Positions 50,912-59,710 of a stretch of DNA of 64,000 nt are shown in pieces (the first letter of the stretch is position 1; every line of letters begins with the position of its first letter). Both the position numbers and the translations under genes were made by a program. Origin of the DNA: Nocardia jiangxiensis NBRC 101359 (lineage in GTDB: Bacteria > Actinomycetota > Actinomycetes > Mycobacteriales > Mycobacteriaceae); NCBI RefSeq assembly GCF_000308615.1, contig NZ_BAGB01000165.1, forward strand, positions 49,117 through 113,116, given 5' to 3'. The notes under the pieces were generated by a model. That model saw nothing but the letters and a program-made list of their open reading frames with translations. It was not told the origin of the DNA and searched no databases.

Positions 50912-51691
50912 TCAGCGGCGGCTCGCGCGGCGGTAGCCCAGCGCCGCGGGGACGGCGAAGACGACGATCACGCCCAGGGACCAGATCAGCGGCCGGGCCA
51001 GCGGTCCGCCCGCGGCCAGCGCGTGCATGGTGTCGACCGCCGTCGACATCGGCTGATCGTGCACCACCGGCCGGATCCACTGCGGATACGCCTGGAGCGG
51101 CACGAATCCGGTGCTGAAGAACATCATCAGCGAGGTGAGGATCGTAATGCCCTCCACCAGCGCGGATTTCGCGGTGAAGACCGCCACGGCGGTGACAACC
51201 GGCGCGAAGGCCACCCCGAACAGCACCGGGACGCACACGAATCCGATTGCGGCCCAGACGCCTTCGCGGAACCGGAAGCCGAGTGCGTAGCCGACCAGGA
51301 CGATCGCCAGCGTTCCGGCGAGGATGCGGCAGCCTTCGGCCAGGATCCGCGAGGCCAGGCCGGAGGCGCGATGGACCGGCAGCACCCAGAACCTGGCCAG
51401 CAGTCCCGCGTCCCGTTCGCGCCCGAGCAGAATTCCGCTCGCCACCGCCCCGGACAGCGCACCGACGACGGCGGCCAGCGGCACCGAACCGTCCAGGGCG
51501 TCGGTGCCGGTGAATCGGCGGATCTGGTCGCCGATCACGGTGTCCAGCATGAGCAGCAGCAGACACGGGATGATCAGCGTCTCCAGCAGGGCGACCGGAT
51601 TGCGCACCCAGCGCAGCAGCAGCCTTCGGGTCTGGGTTGCATCGGAGTTCGTATCTCCAATCTCCCCGCCAGGACGCCCCTTCGACAGCAC
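50912..51691 (-). CDS. ABC-2-type transporter permease, no ATPase partner nearby
   Basis: The 259-residue protein has six membrane helices. It carries the ABC-2 pattern: an N-terminal amphipathic helix RLLLRWVRNPVALLE, a re-entrant GILLGRERDAGLLARFWVLP after helix 2, and MMFFSTGFVPLQAYPQWIRP near helix 5. These are landmarks of DrrB/Wzm-like permeases for drugs or lipids. The ATP-binding subunit usually sits next to it but none is seen. It follows the TetR gene by 40 bases on the same strand, so the repressor likely controls it. Confidence 0.82.
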   Translation of the reverse strand: MLSKGRPGGEIGDTNSDATQTRRLLLRWVRNPVALLETLIIPCLLLLMLDTVIGDQIRRFTGTDALDGSVPLAAVVGALSGAVASGILLGRERDAGLLARFWVLPVHRASGLASRILAEGCRILAGTLAIVLVGYALGFRFREGVWAAIGFVCVPVLFGVAFAPVVTAVAVFTAKSALVEGITILTSLMMFFSTGFVPLQAYPQWIRPVVHDQPMSTAVDTMHALAAGGPLARPLIWSLGVIVVFAVPAALGYRRASRR

Positions 51692-51731
51692 CCCTCGTGA
51701 TGACTCCCGCGCTCCGAGGGTGGTCGCAACC

Positions 51732-52295
51732 TCACCCCAGGGTGCTCAGGCCGTCCAACACCACACTCAGCATGCGCCGGGAGCGCTGCTCCCAGGCGGC
51801 GTCCTGCTCGCTCTGCCACAGGAAACCCACCAGGAGCAGCAGTTCCTCGGCCTCGATGTCCGGCCGCACCCGCCCGGCTGCCCGGCAGGCGCGCAGCAGC
51901 CGGTCGATCACGTCGACGACCGGCTGGTAGTGCTCGTCCGAGAGCGCGGAGCGGGTGGCGGTCTGCAGGACGCCGGCCAGGCCGTGCTTGACCCGGCCGA
52001 AGTCGGCGAGGCGATCGAGCCAGTGGCACAACGCATCCCACGGTTCATATTCGCTGAGCAATGCGTCCGCGGCGTCGACCAGCTCACCCACGTCCTGCCG
52101 ATAGACCGCGAGCACCAGCGCCTCCCGGGTCGGGAAATGCCGGTACAGCGTGCCCTGTCCGACGCCCGCCCGCTTGGCGATGGCGTGCAGGCTGACATCA
52201 CCGGAGGTGGACAGCGCGTCGCGGGCGACGGCCAGGATGCGCGCGCGATTGCGTTCGGCGTCCGAGCGCCGCGCGGCCGGGCGGGGTTCGGTCAT
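51732..52295 (-). CDS. TetR-family regulator
   Basis: The 187-residue protein has a helix-turn-helix at about residues 13-60, including VSLHAIAKRAGVGQGTLYRH followed by FPTREALV. The C-terminal domain has VLQTATRSALSDEHYQPVVD and FLWQSEQDAAWEQRSRRML, a TetR C-terminal group common in actinobacteria. It lies between corA (16 bases upstream) and the ABC-2 permease gene (40 bases downstream), all on one strand. Confidence 0.88.
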   Translation of the reverse strand: MTEPRPAARRSDAERNRARILAVARDALSTSGDVSLHAIAKRAGVGQGTLYRHFPTREALVLAVYRQDVGELVDAADALLSEYEPWDALCHWLDRLADFGRVKHGLAGVLQTATRSALSDEHYQPVVDVIDRLLRACRAAGRVRPDIEAEELLLLVGFLWQSEQDAAWEQRSRRMLSVVLDGLSTLG

Positions 52296-52311
52296 CGAAA
52301 TCTCCCGGTGC

Positions 52312-53379
52312 TCACAGCCAGTTGTTGCGCCGGAAGGTGACGAACAATCCGGTGCAGATGATCAGGATGATCCCGACCACCGCCGGATAGCCCCAGACCC
52401 AATGCAATTCGGGCATGTGCTCGAAGTTCATGCCGTAGATTCCGGCGATCATGGTCGGCACGGCCGCGATCGCCGCCCAGGCCGAGATCTTGCGCATATC
52501 GGTGTTCTGCTGCACGCTCACCTTCGCCAGCGCGGCGTTGATCAACGCGCTCAGCGATTCGTCGAAGTCCCGGATGCGGTCCACCGCGGCGGTGTGATGA
52601 TCGGCCACGTCCCGGAAATAGCGCCGAATCTCCTTGGGCAGCGGCAGATTCGTCTCGTGGCTGAGCAGTTGCAGCGGCAGCGCCAGCGGGGCGACCGCGC
52701 GACGCAACTCCACCACCTCGCGTTTGAGCTGATAGCTGGCCTCGATGGTGAGGCGGCTGCGCGGGCTGAAGACCTCCTCCTCCATCTCCTCCACATCGTC
52801 CTCGATTTCCCCGGTCACCAGCACATAGGAGTCCACGACGTGATCGGCGACCGCGTGCAGCACGGTGCTCGGTCCCAGCGCCAGCCGCTCGGGCATCGCT
52901 TCGAGATCGTGCCGCACCCCGGCCAGTCCGGTGTGCTCGCCGTGCCGGACCGTGATCACGAAATCGGGTCCGAGGAAAACCATGATCTCGCCGGTCTCCA
53001 CGATCTCGCTGACCGCGTTGCGGTCGTGTTCGACGTACTTGACTGTGCGCAGGATCAGGATCAGCACGTCGTCGTAGCGTTCGAGTTTGGGCCGGTTGCG
53101 TGCCTGCACCGCGTCCTCGGCGGCCAGTTCGTGCAGTCCGAAGATCCGCGCCACATCGGCCATCTGCTCGGCGTCGGGTTCGTGCAGGCCGACCCACACG
53201 AATCCGGTCCCCTTGTCCCGCACGTTCTCCAGGGCCGCGGCATGGGTGAACCGGCCCGGCAGCCGATGTCCGTCCCGGTAGACCGCGCAGTCGACGATGG
53301 CCCGCGCGGTCGGCACCGGAATCCGCGGACGGGTGGCGTGGACGGTCCGTCGGAGACCTCGGAACGGGAATTGCGGCAT
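52312..53379 (-). CDS. corA: CorA-family magnesium/cobalt transporter
   Basis: The 355-residue protein starts at an ATG at 53379 (MPQFPFRGLRRTVHATRP). A long cytoplasmic alpha/beta domain is followed by a stalk helix and two C-terminal membrane helices. The pore signature YGMNF, with an acidic EHMPEL loop, sits between them, and a basic tail ends in FRRNNWL. VWVGLHEPDAEQM and EDAVQARNRPKLERYDD are typical of the family. It mediates Mg2+ uptake as a pentameric channel. The reading frame stays open far upstream of the true start; that extension is not coding. Confidence 0.9.
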   Translation of the reverse strand: MPQFPFRGLRRTVHATRPRIPVPTARAIVDCAVYRDGHRLPGRFTHAAALENVRDKGTGFVWVGLHEPDAEQMADVARIFGLHELAAEDAVQARNRPKLERYDDVLILILRTVKYVEHDRNAVSEIVETGEIMVFLGPDFVITVRHGEHTGLAGVRHDLEAMPERLALGPSTVLHAVADHVVDSYVLVTGEIEDDVEEMEEEVFSPRSRLTIEASYQLKREVVELRRAVAPLALPLQLLSHETNLPLPKEIRRYFRDVADHHTAAVDRIRDFDESLSALINAALAKVSVQQNTDMRKISAWAAIAAVPTMIAGIYGMNFEHMPELHWVWGYPAVVGIILIICTGLFVTFRRNNWL

Positions 53380-53514
53380 GCTCGGCACAGGCTGGATGCT
53401 AACCCGTGGTCGCCGGCAGTCGTCCCGGGTCAGCGCGCCCCGCGACGCCGCCACCGCTTCCCGCGGACCGGTCAGGAATCGAGAAGCACTGGTCACCGGC
53501 TCGCGAATAACGTC

Positions 53515-54147
53515 ATGGACATGAACATCACCAAGAACACGACCGGTATCGAATCCGTCATTCTCACCACGCCCGATCCGCAGGCCGCCGCGGCGTTCAA
53601 CGAGGCCGCCTTCGGCCTCGGCGCCCGACTTCAGGTGCGCGCAGGCGATGCGCCGACCAGCGGTTTCCGTGGTTTCACCCTCTCGCTGGTGGTCCCCGGG
53701 CCGAGTACCGTGGACAGTTTCTTCGAGTCCGCGCTCGCGGCCGGAGCGACGACGGTGAAACCGGCCAAGAAGAGTTTCTGGGGTTACGGCGGGGTTCTGC
53801 AGGCTCCGGACGGGACGCTCTGGAAGATCGCCACCTCCTCGAAGAAGGATTCCGGCGCCACCCGCACGGTGGACGATTTCGTCGTCCTGCTCGGCGTCGA
53901 GGACGTGAAGGCGACCAAGCAGTTCTATATCGAGCGCGGCCTGACGGTAGCGAAGAGTTTCGGCAGCAAGTACGTCGAGTTCGCCGCCCCGGCGGCATCG
54001 GTCAAGCTGGCCCTCTACGGGCGGCGTGCGGCCGCCAAGGATGCGGGGGTGGCCCCGGAAGGCACCGGATCGCATCGGGTGGTCTTCGGCGGCGGGCTCG
54101 GGACGTTCACCGATCCGGACGGATTCGAGTGGGAGACGCTCGCCTGA
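53515..54147 (+). CDS. glyoxalase/VOC-superfamily protein
   Basis: The 210-residue protein consists of two VOC half-domains. The first covers TGIESVILTTPDPQAAAAFN to YGGVLQAPDGTLWKIAT, the second DDFVVLLGVEDVKATKQFYI to TFTDPDGFEWET. Metal-ligand positions are not all conserved (ends with W-E-T), so enzyme activity is uncertain. Such duplicated VOC proteins occur as antibiotic-binding or as glyoxalase-like proteins. The ATG at 53515 and the one two codons later are both possible starts. Confidence 0.82.
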   Translation: MDMNITKNTTGIESVILTTPDPQAAAAFNEAAFGLGARLQVRAGDAPTSGFRGFTLSLVVPGPSTVDSFFESALAAGATTVKPAKKSFWGYGGVLQAPDGTLWKIATSSKKDSGATRTVDDFVVLLGVEDVKATKQFYIERGLTVAKSFGSKYVEFAAPAASVKLALYGRRAAAKDAGVAPEGTGSHRVVFGGGLGTFTDPDGFEWETLA

Positions 54148-54194
54148 TGAGTTCGATCGCGGTACGGAATCGCCTGTGCCGCAGCCAAATCGAA

Positions 54195-55505
54195 CTACAC
54201 GTGCGGGCCGGTGTGGGTCGCCAGCCACGCCTTGCTCTGGGCCGCCGCCAGTGCGTCCAGCTCGTCCTGTGCGAACTGCCAGTCGTCCATGTGCAGGCCC
54301 AGACCGGATCCGGTGGTCGGGCGGGCGAGTTCGACCTCGCCGCCGATCTGCAGCCAGTGCGCGGTGCCGTCGGCGTCCATGCCGCCGGTGCACTCCGCGG
54401 TCAGCGCCCCGGGATAACGAACGAATCCGGTGCCGAAGGGGCGTCCGGTGCGGTGCTGGGTCACCGACATGGTGGGCATCTCGGCGGTCACCGGGGTCGT
54501 CGAACCCGCCGGCGAGCCCTCGAGCAGCGCCGCGGGGTTCACGCAGGCGACCTGGTGGGTGCGGTCGGTCCGGCCGAATCGGGCGCTGGTGGGCAGCAGC
54601 TTTCCGGGAGATTGACGATAGGTCGAGAACGCCACCACGCAACCCGTCGGCAGCGGCGCGCTCGCTCCGCTGCGGGTGCAGACCGGCAGGTTCCGGAAAG
54701 TTGCCTCGGTATCGTTCCCACCGCGGTCCTGGCCGATCGGCAGGATCACATTCGCGCCGAGCAGCATCGCGCTGATCAGATGCGAACGCATCTGCTGATT
54801 CCCCTCGATGCGCTGCTGAATCAGGGTCTGCAGGTCGTAGCTGCCCTGCGAGTGGCCCAGTAGCAGCACCCCGCGATGACGCCCGGTGATCGGATCGATG
54901 TTGTCGTGCGCCCAGTACTGATCCCACGCCTGTTCGACGTCCCGGGCCCCGCGGGAGAAGTCGAGGGTACCGCCCTTCCCGCCGAATACCTGGCGCATCG
55001 GCAGCTGCCGATAGTTCGGCACGAACATGCGGCAGCCGCTGATCAGGCGCCCCACCTGCGCCACGGTCGTATTGATCTCGATATCGGTCGGCTTCGGCGG
55101 CTGATGCCCGTTCTGATTCAGCGGATTCGCCACCGGATCGACGGTCGGATACACGTAGAAGCAGTCCACCGGCGGGCGGTCCGGGGCGGGGAGCTGCTCG
55201 ACCGTGGTGCTGCCGTCCCGCGCGAGGACCGTACTGTCCAGATCGGTGCGGGTGCGTGATTGCGGACGCCCGACCGTGAACGTCCGGCCCGGTGTCTGCG
55301 GTGATCCGAGCCGGTCCTGATTGCAGGGATTGTTCGCCATCCCCGGCCGACACAGCCAGACCGGCTGCGCGAGCGGTTCCGCGGTGCTCGTCGCGTCGCA
55401 GGCGGCGGTGAGCCCGGCCCCGGCCAGCATCGCGATTCCGGCGGCCAGTCCGGCCAGCCGTCGCCACTGCGGGGCTCGTGCGGTGCGTTCGGAATTCGGC
55501 GTCAT
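54195..55505 (-). CDS. secreted DUF3089 alpha/beta hydrolase (lipoprotein signal)
   Basis: The 436-residue protein has a signal segment ending in a possible lipobox GAGLTAACD, so membrane attachment is likely. The mature domain starts VWLCRPGMANNPCNQD. It contains DCFYVYPTVD, VPNYRQLPMRQVFGG and the nucleophile elbow LLGHSQGSYDL with the catalytic serine. The C-terminal histidine is probably in GLGLHMDDW. DUF3089 proteins are lipase-like enzymes of actinobacterial envelopes. Multiple cysteines suggest disulphides. The start at 55505 is chosen for the standard signal peptide it gives. Confidence 0.82.
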   Translation of the reverse strand: MTPNSERTARAPQWRRLAGLAAGIAMLAGAGLTAACDATSTAEPLAQPVWLCRPGMANNPCNQDRLGSPQTPGRTFTVGRPQSRTRTDLDSTVLARDGSTTVEQLPAPDRPPVDCFYVYPTVDPVANPLNQNGHQPPKPTDIEINTTVAQVGRLISGCRMFVPNYRQLPMRQVFGGKGGTLDFSRGARDVEQAWDQYWAHDNIDPITGRHRGVLLLGHSQGSYDLQTLIQQRIEGNQQMRSHLISAMLLGANVILPIGQDRGGNDTEATFRNLPVCTRSGASAPLPTGCVVAFSTYRQSPGKLLPTSARFGRTDRTHQVACVNPAALLEGSPAGSTTPVTAEMPTMSVTQHRTGRPFGTGFVRYPGALTAECTGGMDADGTAHWLQIGGEVELARPTTGSGLGLHMDDWQFAQDELDALAAAQSKAWLATHTGPHV

Positions 55506-55825
55506 CGGTTCCCCCCGGGGGCCGCGAGCGCGCGCGGTCGCGCGACCACGCTGCTGCGAATCATTCCCGTCCAGCTCCACACGGACAAGTATGTTTTCTG
55601 GACCCCGCCCCGTTACGGGCATGCAGTGCGTGTCACACCCCGGACCGCTGACGTGCCCGATCACACTTCCTCGCGGTATCGTGGGTGTGTGGGCGGAAGC
55701 GGTGCGGGCGACGCGCCAGAGTTCGATTCGGGGTGTTTCTATCCATCGTTGTTCCGGGGGTGACCCGAGACAATGGATGCGAACATTCGCATATCGAGAC
55801 GTCTTCTGATCGGAGGTCTTTCCGC

Positions 55826-56317
55826 ATGACAGTGACCGATGAGCTTCTGGACAACAACACGCGTTACGCGGCGCAATTCAGCGGGCCGCTTCCGTTGCCG
55901 CCGAGCAAGCATGTGGCGGTGGTCGCGTGTATGGATGCCCGCCTGGACGTGTACCGGATTCTGGGCCTGGGTGAGGGGGAGGCGCATGTGATCCGAAATG
56001 CGGGCGGGGTGGTGACCGACGACGAGATTCGTTCCCTGGCAATCAGTCAGCGGCTGCTGGGCACCACCGAGATCATCCTCATCCACCACACCGACTGCGG
56101 CATGCTGACTTTCACCGACGATGACTTCAAGCGCGGCATCCAGGAGGAGACCGGCATCAAACCGGGCTGGGCCGCCGAAGCCTTCGGTGATCTGAACGAG
56201 GATGTGCGGCAATCGCTTCGGCGAATTCAGACCAGTCCGTTCATTACCAAGACCTCGTCGCTGCGCGGATTCGTCTTCGACGTCGGCACCGGCAAACTCG
56301 AAGAGGTCACCGACTGA
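55826..56317 (+). CDS. beta-carbonic anhydrase
   Basis: The 163-residue enzyme has zinc ligands C35 in VACMDARLD, H88 and C91 in IHHTDCGM, plus the D37-R39 dyad. This is the short beta-class type of mycobacteria (Rv1284-like). It interconverts CO2 and bicarbonate. HVIRNAGGVVTDDEIRSLAI is the conserved core. A GGAGG site lies 11 bases before the ATG. Confidence 0.93.
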   Translation: MTVTDELLDNNTRYAAQFSGPLPLPPSKHVAVVACMDARLDVYRILGLGEGEAHVIRNAGGVVTDDEIRSLAISQRLLGTTEIILIHHTDCGMLTFTDDDFKRGIQEETGIKPGWAAEAFGDLNEDVRQSLRRIQTSPFITKTSSLRGFVFDVGTGKLEEVTD

Positions 56318-56528
56318 GCGCAATTCGCGTTCGGGAATGGTTCGTCGGCGGCCCGGCGGAACGAGCGCCATTCGGCGGGCCGTCGAATTCTGCTTGCTGT
56401 GTGGTCGCCATCGGGTGAATGAGCTTCCTGCACACCGAGGTTGATGTGAGGTGGGCCACGGTGGCGCGCCGGATTCCGGTGCCCGGTTGTGCCCCGGCGA
56501 GCCGGGGCGCACCCACTCGCGGGGGAAG

Positions 56529-56729
56529 CTATGTCCAGTCGTCGAATTCGCCCGCTTTGATGCCCTTGATCCATGCGGCCATCTCTGCCTGGGTGAACGC
56601 GAGTGTCCCGGCCTCACGCGCGTTCGAATTGCGTACCAGGGCACCGCCGTCGGGGGCCACGGCCACCTCGACGCAGGTGCCGTTGTCCGAGAAGGTCGAT
56701 ACGCGCCAGGTCGGATCGGTGTTGTTCAT
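56529..56729 (-). CDS. DUF397-domain protein
   Basis: The 66-residue protein carries the DUF397 pattern: WRVSTFSDNGTCVEVAV (usual W-x-x-S-x-S-x-x-x-x-x-C-V-E-V), VRNSNAREAGTLAFTQAEMA and a final FDDW. Its ATG overlaps the stop of the upstream helix-turn-helix gene (ATGA). Such pairs are abundant in actinomycetes and related to the WhiJ/Scr1 regulators of Streptomyces; the small protein probably modulates its partner. Confidence 0.9.
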   Translation of the reverse strand: MNNTDPTWRVSTFSDNGTCVEVAVAPDGGALVRNSNAREAGTLAFTQAEMAAWIKGIKAGEFDDWT

Positions 56730-57562
56730 CGTCTATTGCTCCATTCCTTTGCCAGGCCAGTGATGAACTTCCGGGATTCACTGGGGGACAGGGCGATTCG
56801 ATTCGCGGCATGCTCGTACACACCTTGAAAGTACTGAACCTCCTCGGCGTCGGTGATGAAGCGTCCTCCTCCGTAGCCTTCGATGTGAACCTGCGGCGTA
56901 CCCCAGGGGTGGGACATGATGCAGAATGCGCCCAACCGGCGCGCCTCGTACTGCCCGGCCTCGTACCGGGTGATCCGGAGCGTGACATTGGGCAGCCGGG
57001 ACAGTTCCACCATGGTCGAAAGTTGTTCCGCCATGACCTCGGGTGTGCCGATTCGCAAGCGCAGTGCCGACTCGGGCTGGACGAGACTCAGTTCCACCTC
57101 GCCGGAGCGCACCCGCTTCTGCCGGATCAGCCGGGTCTCGACGGTGCGGGCGATATACGCCTCGGACACGCCGTTGTAGCTGACGTGGCTGACGATGTCC
57201 TCGACATAGGCCGGGGTCTGCAGCAGCCCGTAAACGCATCGCGGTTCGTAGGAGGCGATCCTGGTCGCGGACTGCTCCATACCGAGATAGGTGCTCAACC
57301 AGGCGGGCATCTCGCCGTCGCCCTGCGGCATACTGGTCAGCATCGCGTTGAGCTCTTGCAGTTCCACACCCAGGGCCTCGGCGTATGTGCCACGCTGGTT
57401 GGGCTGCGGGGTGGAGTCGCCGCGCTCCCATTTCCCGATGGTGGTCCGGTCCACGCCGACCATGTCGGCAATCTGTTCTTGGTTGAGCCCGACGGCTTTT
57501 CGAGCGTCGATGAGTCGTTCGCGTCGCATGAACGCATCATAGAAACGCCTTGAATGCGCCAT
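56726..57562 (-). CDS. helix-turn-helix (XRE) regulator with DUF5753 domain
   Basis: The 278-residue protein has an N-terminal XRE helix-turn-helix, RLIDARKAVGLNQEQIADMV followed by GVDRTTIGKWERGDS. The DUF5753 domain contains YEPRCVYGLLQTPAYVEDIV, RLIRQKRV and VTLRITRYEAGQYEARRLGA. Start choices are the ATG at 57562 or one at 57529 (MRRERLIDAR); the latter fits a more typical N-terminus. It is translationally coupled to the DUF397 protein. It is a developmental or phage-related type of regulator with no target in sight. Confidence 0.88.
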   Translation of the reverse strand: MAHSRRFYDAFMRRERLIDARKAVGLNQEQIADMVGVDRTTIGKWERGDSTPQPNQRGTYAEALGVELQELNAMLTSMPQGDGEMPAWLSTYLGMEQSATRIASYEPRCVYGLLQTPAYVEDIVSHVSYNGVSEAYIARTVETRLIRQKRVRSGEVELSLVQPESALRLRIGTPEVMAEQLSTMVELSRLPNVTLRITRYEAGQYEARRLGAFCIMSHPWGTPQVHIEGYGGGRFITDAEEVQYFQGVYEHAANRIALSPSESRKFITGLAKEWSNRR

Positions 57563-57668
57563 CGGAGATCGGCAACATGGAACAGGCTCCCCGGCCTTTA
57601 GAGGTCTGTCTCGTCATGCGTGGTCGGGGTGCCTTCAACCCAGGCCCTGCACGAGAGCGAAGGTTGCG

Positions 57669-57839
57669 ATGTACGAATTGCCACAACGGTTTTCAGGTCA
57701 GCACATGTGTCCGCACCTCGCATCCGGAGTGACGGCGGATCTGCTACCGGCGGAGGTCGTGCAACTGTTCGTGGCCGCGGGGAGAGAGTGGCTGTCCAGA
57801 CCGTCCGGTGACGACGTCGAGGGGCGGGCGTGCCGATGA
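57669..57839 (+). CDS. small hypothetical protein coupled to the resolvase-like gene
   Basis: The 56-residue frame begins MYELPQRFSGQHMCPH and ends CR-TGA. Its stop overlaps the next start (ATGA at 57836-57839). The short sequence has VTADLLPAEVVQLFVAAGRE and no recognised domain. The overlap with an evident gene in the same direction supports it. It is divergent from the helix-turn-helix/DUF397 pair. Confidence 0.55.
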   Translation: MYELPQRFSGQHMCPHLASGVTADLLPAEVVQLFVAAGREWLSRPSGDDVEGRACR

Positions 57840-58153
57840 CCCGACCGGTAGCGATCGGGTACCTACGCAGGGACGTGTCCGGCACCCGGCAGCCGTGGGA
57901 CGAGGAACAGATCCGATCTCTCGCACGACGATTCGGCTACGACCTGTCGCGTATCGTCGCCTTCTCGAACCAGACCGACGAACCGCACCAGCGCCTGTGC
58001 AACGTCGTGGGCCGAATCGGCGCCACCGCGGTCTTCGTCCCGAGCCTGGACCACTTCCTCACCCCCGAGGAGGTTCCGGCGGCACTACTGACCCTCGCCG
58101 ACATCGTCACGGTGGACACCCGCTTCACCTACACCCGTTCCCGGGTCTCCTGA
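57836..58153 (+). CDS. resolvase N-terminal-like small protein
   Basis: The 105-residue protein begins MTRPVAIGYLRRDVSGTRQP. This resembles the serine-recombinase start A-x-x-Y-x-R-x-S, with Ser displaced to V-S-G, followed by EEQIRSLARRFGYDLSRIVA like the Q-x-x-x-L-x-x-x-A-x-x-x-G-Y helix. It lacks the recombinase zinc ribbon and DNA-binding region. It may be a stand-alone domain protein typical of Nocardia and relatives. Catalysis is unlikely if the displaced serine is not the nucleophile. Confidence 0.6.
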   Translation: MTRPVAIGYLRRDVSGTRQPWDEEQIRSLARRFGYDLSRIVAFSNQTDEPHQRLCNVVGRIGATAVFVPSLDHFLTPEEVPAALLTLADIVTVDTRFTYTRSRVS

Positions 58154-58181
58154 CCGAACCCCGGTCGTAGCCGTCCGACAT

Positions 58182-59132
58182 TCAAAGGGCGGCAACGAGT
58201 TCGGCCACCTCGCGGGCACAGCCGTAGCCGATGGTTATGCCTGCGCCGCCGTGGCCGTAGTTGTGGACGACGGGGGTGTCGGGGAGGGTGGTGTGGTCGA
58301 GTTCGAGGCGGACGTTCGGGCGGCCGGGGCGTAGGCCGACCAGGGTCTCGATGATCTCGCAGTCGTCGAGTTGTGGTGCGATGTCTCGGCAGCGGCGCAG
58401 GATCGACTGTGTCAGTTCGGGGTTCGGGGTGGTGTCCCACTGGTGGGGTTCCAGGGTGCCGCCGAGGATGCAGTCGGTGGCGCGGGGGTGGGCGTAGGCG
58501 CGGCCGAGGGGATGGGCTTCGTCGCGCACCGACCTCGATAGACCCGGGTTGGTGACTCGGACGATCTGTCCGCGGATGGGGTGGACAGTGGGGTCGCCGA
58601 CGAGTTCACCGGCGCGCAGACCGGCGCAATTGATCACCACATCCGGTGTCAGGTCGGTGATTTCGGCGAGCTCGCCGATCGTTCGGCTCACCCAGTGCGC
58701 TCCCGCCGCGCTGACCTGGTTGCGTAGCCAGGGCAGGAAGATCGGCATTTCCACCAGCGGTACGGCGAAGCGCAATCCGGCGGCGTAACCGGGTGGCAGC
58801 TCCGATTCCTGCGCCGGGCGGAATTCTCGGACCGAATGCGCCCAATCGACGGGGCCGGGTTGTTTTCGGTACAGCGCCAACGATTCGCACATGCGCACGC
58901 CCGGAGTGCTGCCCTCGGCGAGTTGTTCCAGATGGGTGAATGTTTCTGTACCCCAGCTATTTACCTGGTCCGGCGGGCCCGCGGCCGTGGGAAACCATAC
59001 CGCTGCCGCCAGATACGACGTGGTTGCCGCGATCGGATCGGCGCTGACGAGCGTGACCTCGTGCCCGGCACGTAACAACTCCGCCGCCGTGGAAAGGCCC
59101 GAAACGCCCGCTCCGACAACCACCGCTCGCAT
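58182..59132 (-). CDS. D-amino-acid oxidase-like FAD enzyme
   Basis: The 316-residue enzyme starts at an ATG at 59132: MRAVVVGAGVSGLSTAAELL gives the GxGxxG FAD motif. Later blocks are DVVINCAGLRAGELVGD, VHPIRGQIVRVTNPG and the C-terminal HNYGHGGAGITIGYGCA, matching the D-amino-acid oxidase signature. It oxidises D-amino acids to keto acids with production of H2O2. The short length fits the prokaryotic form. The gene directly upstream is not transcribed with it. Confidence 0.9.
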   Translation of the reverse strand: MRAVVVGAGVSGLSTAAELLRAGHEVTLVSADPIAATTSYLAAAVWFPTAAGPPDQVNSWGTETFTHLEQLAEGSTPGVRMCESLALYRKQPGPVDWAHSVREFRPAQESELPPGYAAGLRFAVPLVEMPIFLPWLRNQVSAAGAHWVSRTIGELAEITDLTPDVVINCAGLRAGELVGDPTVHPIRGQIVRVTNPGLSRSVRDEAHPLGRAYAHPRATDCILGGTLEPHQWDTTPNPELTQSILRRCRDIAPQLDDCEIIETLVGLRPGRPNVRLELDHTTLPDTPVVHNYGHGGAGITIGYGCAREVAELVAAL

Positions 59133-59263
59133 GCGGACGAGACTATGCGGTCTGCCGGGAAAGGGCCAGCACTTGGTTATCCCCCGCACTGGCGGGCGGC
59201 TTCCCTCAACTGCTTGCCGGAAATATTCTCTGCGGAAACAGCTTTCGTGCAGAAAAGCGTGGA

Positions 59264-59296
59264 GACCGGTGCCCTGGCTCGAATGGGGCACCGGTC
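59264..59296 (-). terminator. hairpin terminator after the darcynin-like gene
   Basis: GACCGGTGCCC (59264-59274) and GGGCACCGGTC (59286-59296) form a perfect 11-base stem with an 11-base loop. It begins 16 bases past the minus-strand stop at 59312. Confidence 0.7.
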
Positions 59297-59311
59297 CGCG
59301 GGTTCCGCTAA

Positions 59312-59676
59312 CTATGTGCTGATGGTTGCGACCGGGGGCATGTCGTAGTTGTGGGCGTAGCCGTTCTCCACGCCGACCGGGATGTCGACGACCTCGAAAT
59401 AGCGGTCCCAGAAAGGGGTTTCGCGGAGAGCGTCGATCAGGAGTTGGTAGGTGTGGTGGTCGGGGGCTTCCCAGATCCAGACGTCGGTGACCCGTGCGGA
59501 GTAGAACTCCGTGTCGTAGAAGCGGGAACGGACGCCGCTCACCCGCTTCCGGATGGTCGGGACGATATCGGTTTCGAAGGCGTCACCCGCTGTTCGACCG
59601 TCAGGGCGAGCCATTCGGGAGTGGTTTCGACCAACATGAAAGCGGTGATCGTCGATTCGGAGTTGTTGTCGGACAA
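59312..59676 (-). pseudogene. darcynin-family protein with a single frameshift
   Basis: A TTG at 59676, seven bases after GAAGGG, opens LSDNNSESTITAFMLVETTP and EWLALTVEQR. At about 59593 the frame changes, and GDAFETDIVPTIRKRVSGVR followed by SRFYDTEFY, VTDVWIWEAPDHHTYQLLI and VGVENGYAHNYD follows to the stop at 59312. Both parts match darcynin, a small protein of unknown function. One base is missing after CAGCG. It is either a natural frameshift or a sequencing error; the rest of the gene is well preserved. Confidence 0.65.
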
Positions 59677-59710
59677 GGTGATTCCCTTCTGGTGAAATCA
59701 GGAGCGTCGA

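Noticed and set aside
53380..55467. Upstream extension of the corA frame to over 1000 codons
   Set aside because: It overlaps the VOC gene and the DUF3089 gene, both clear. The CorA family N-terminus begins at 53379.
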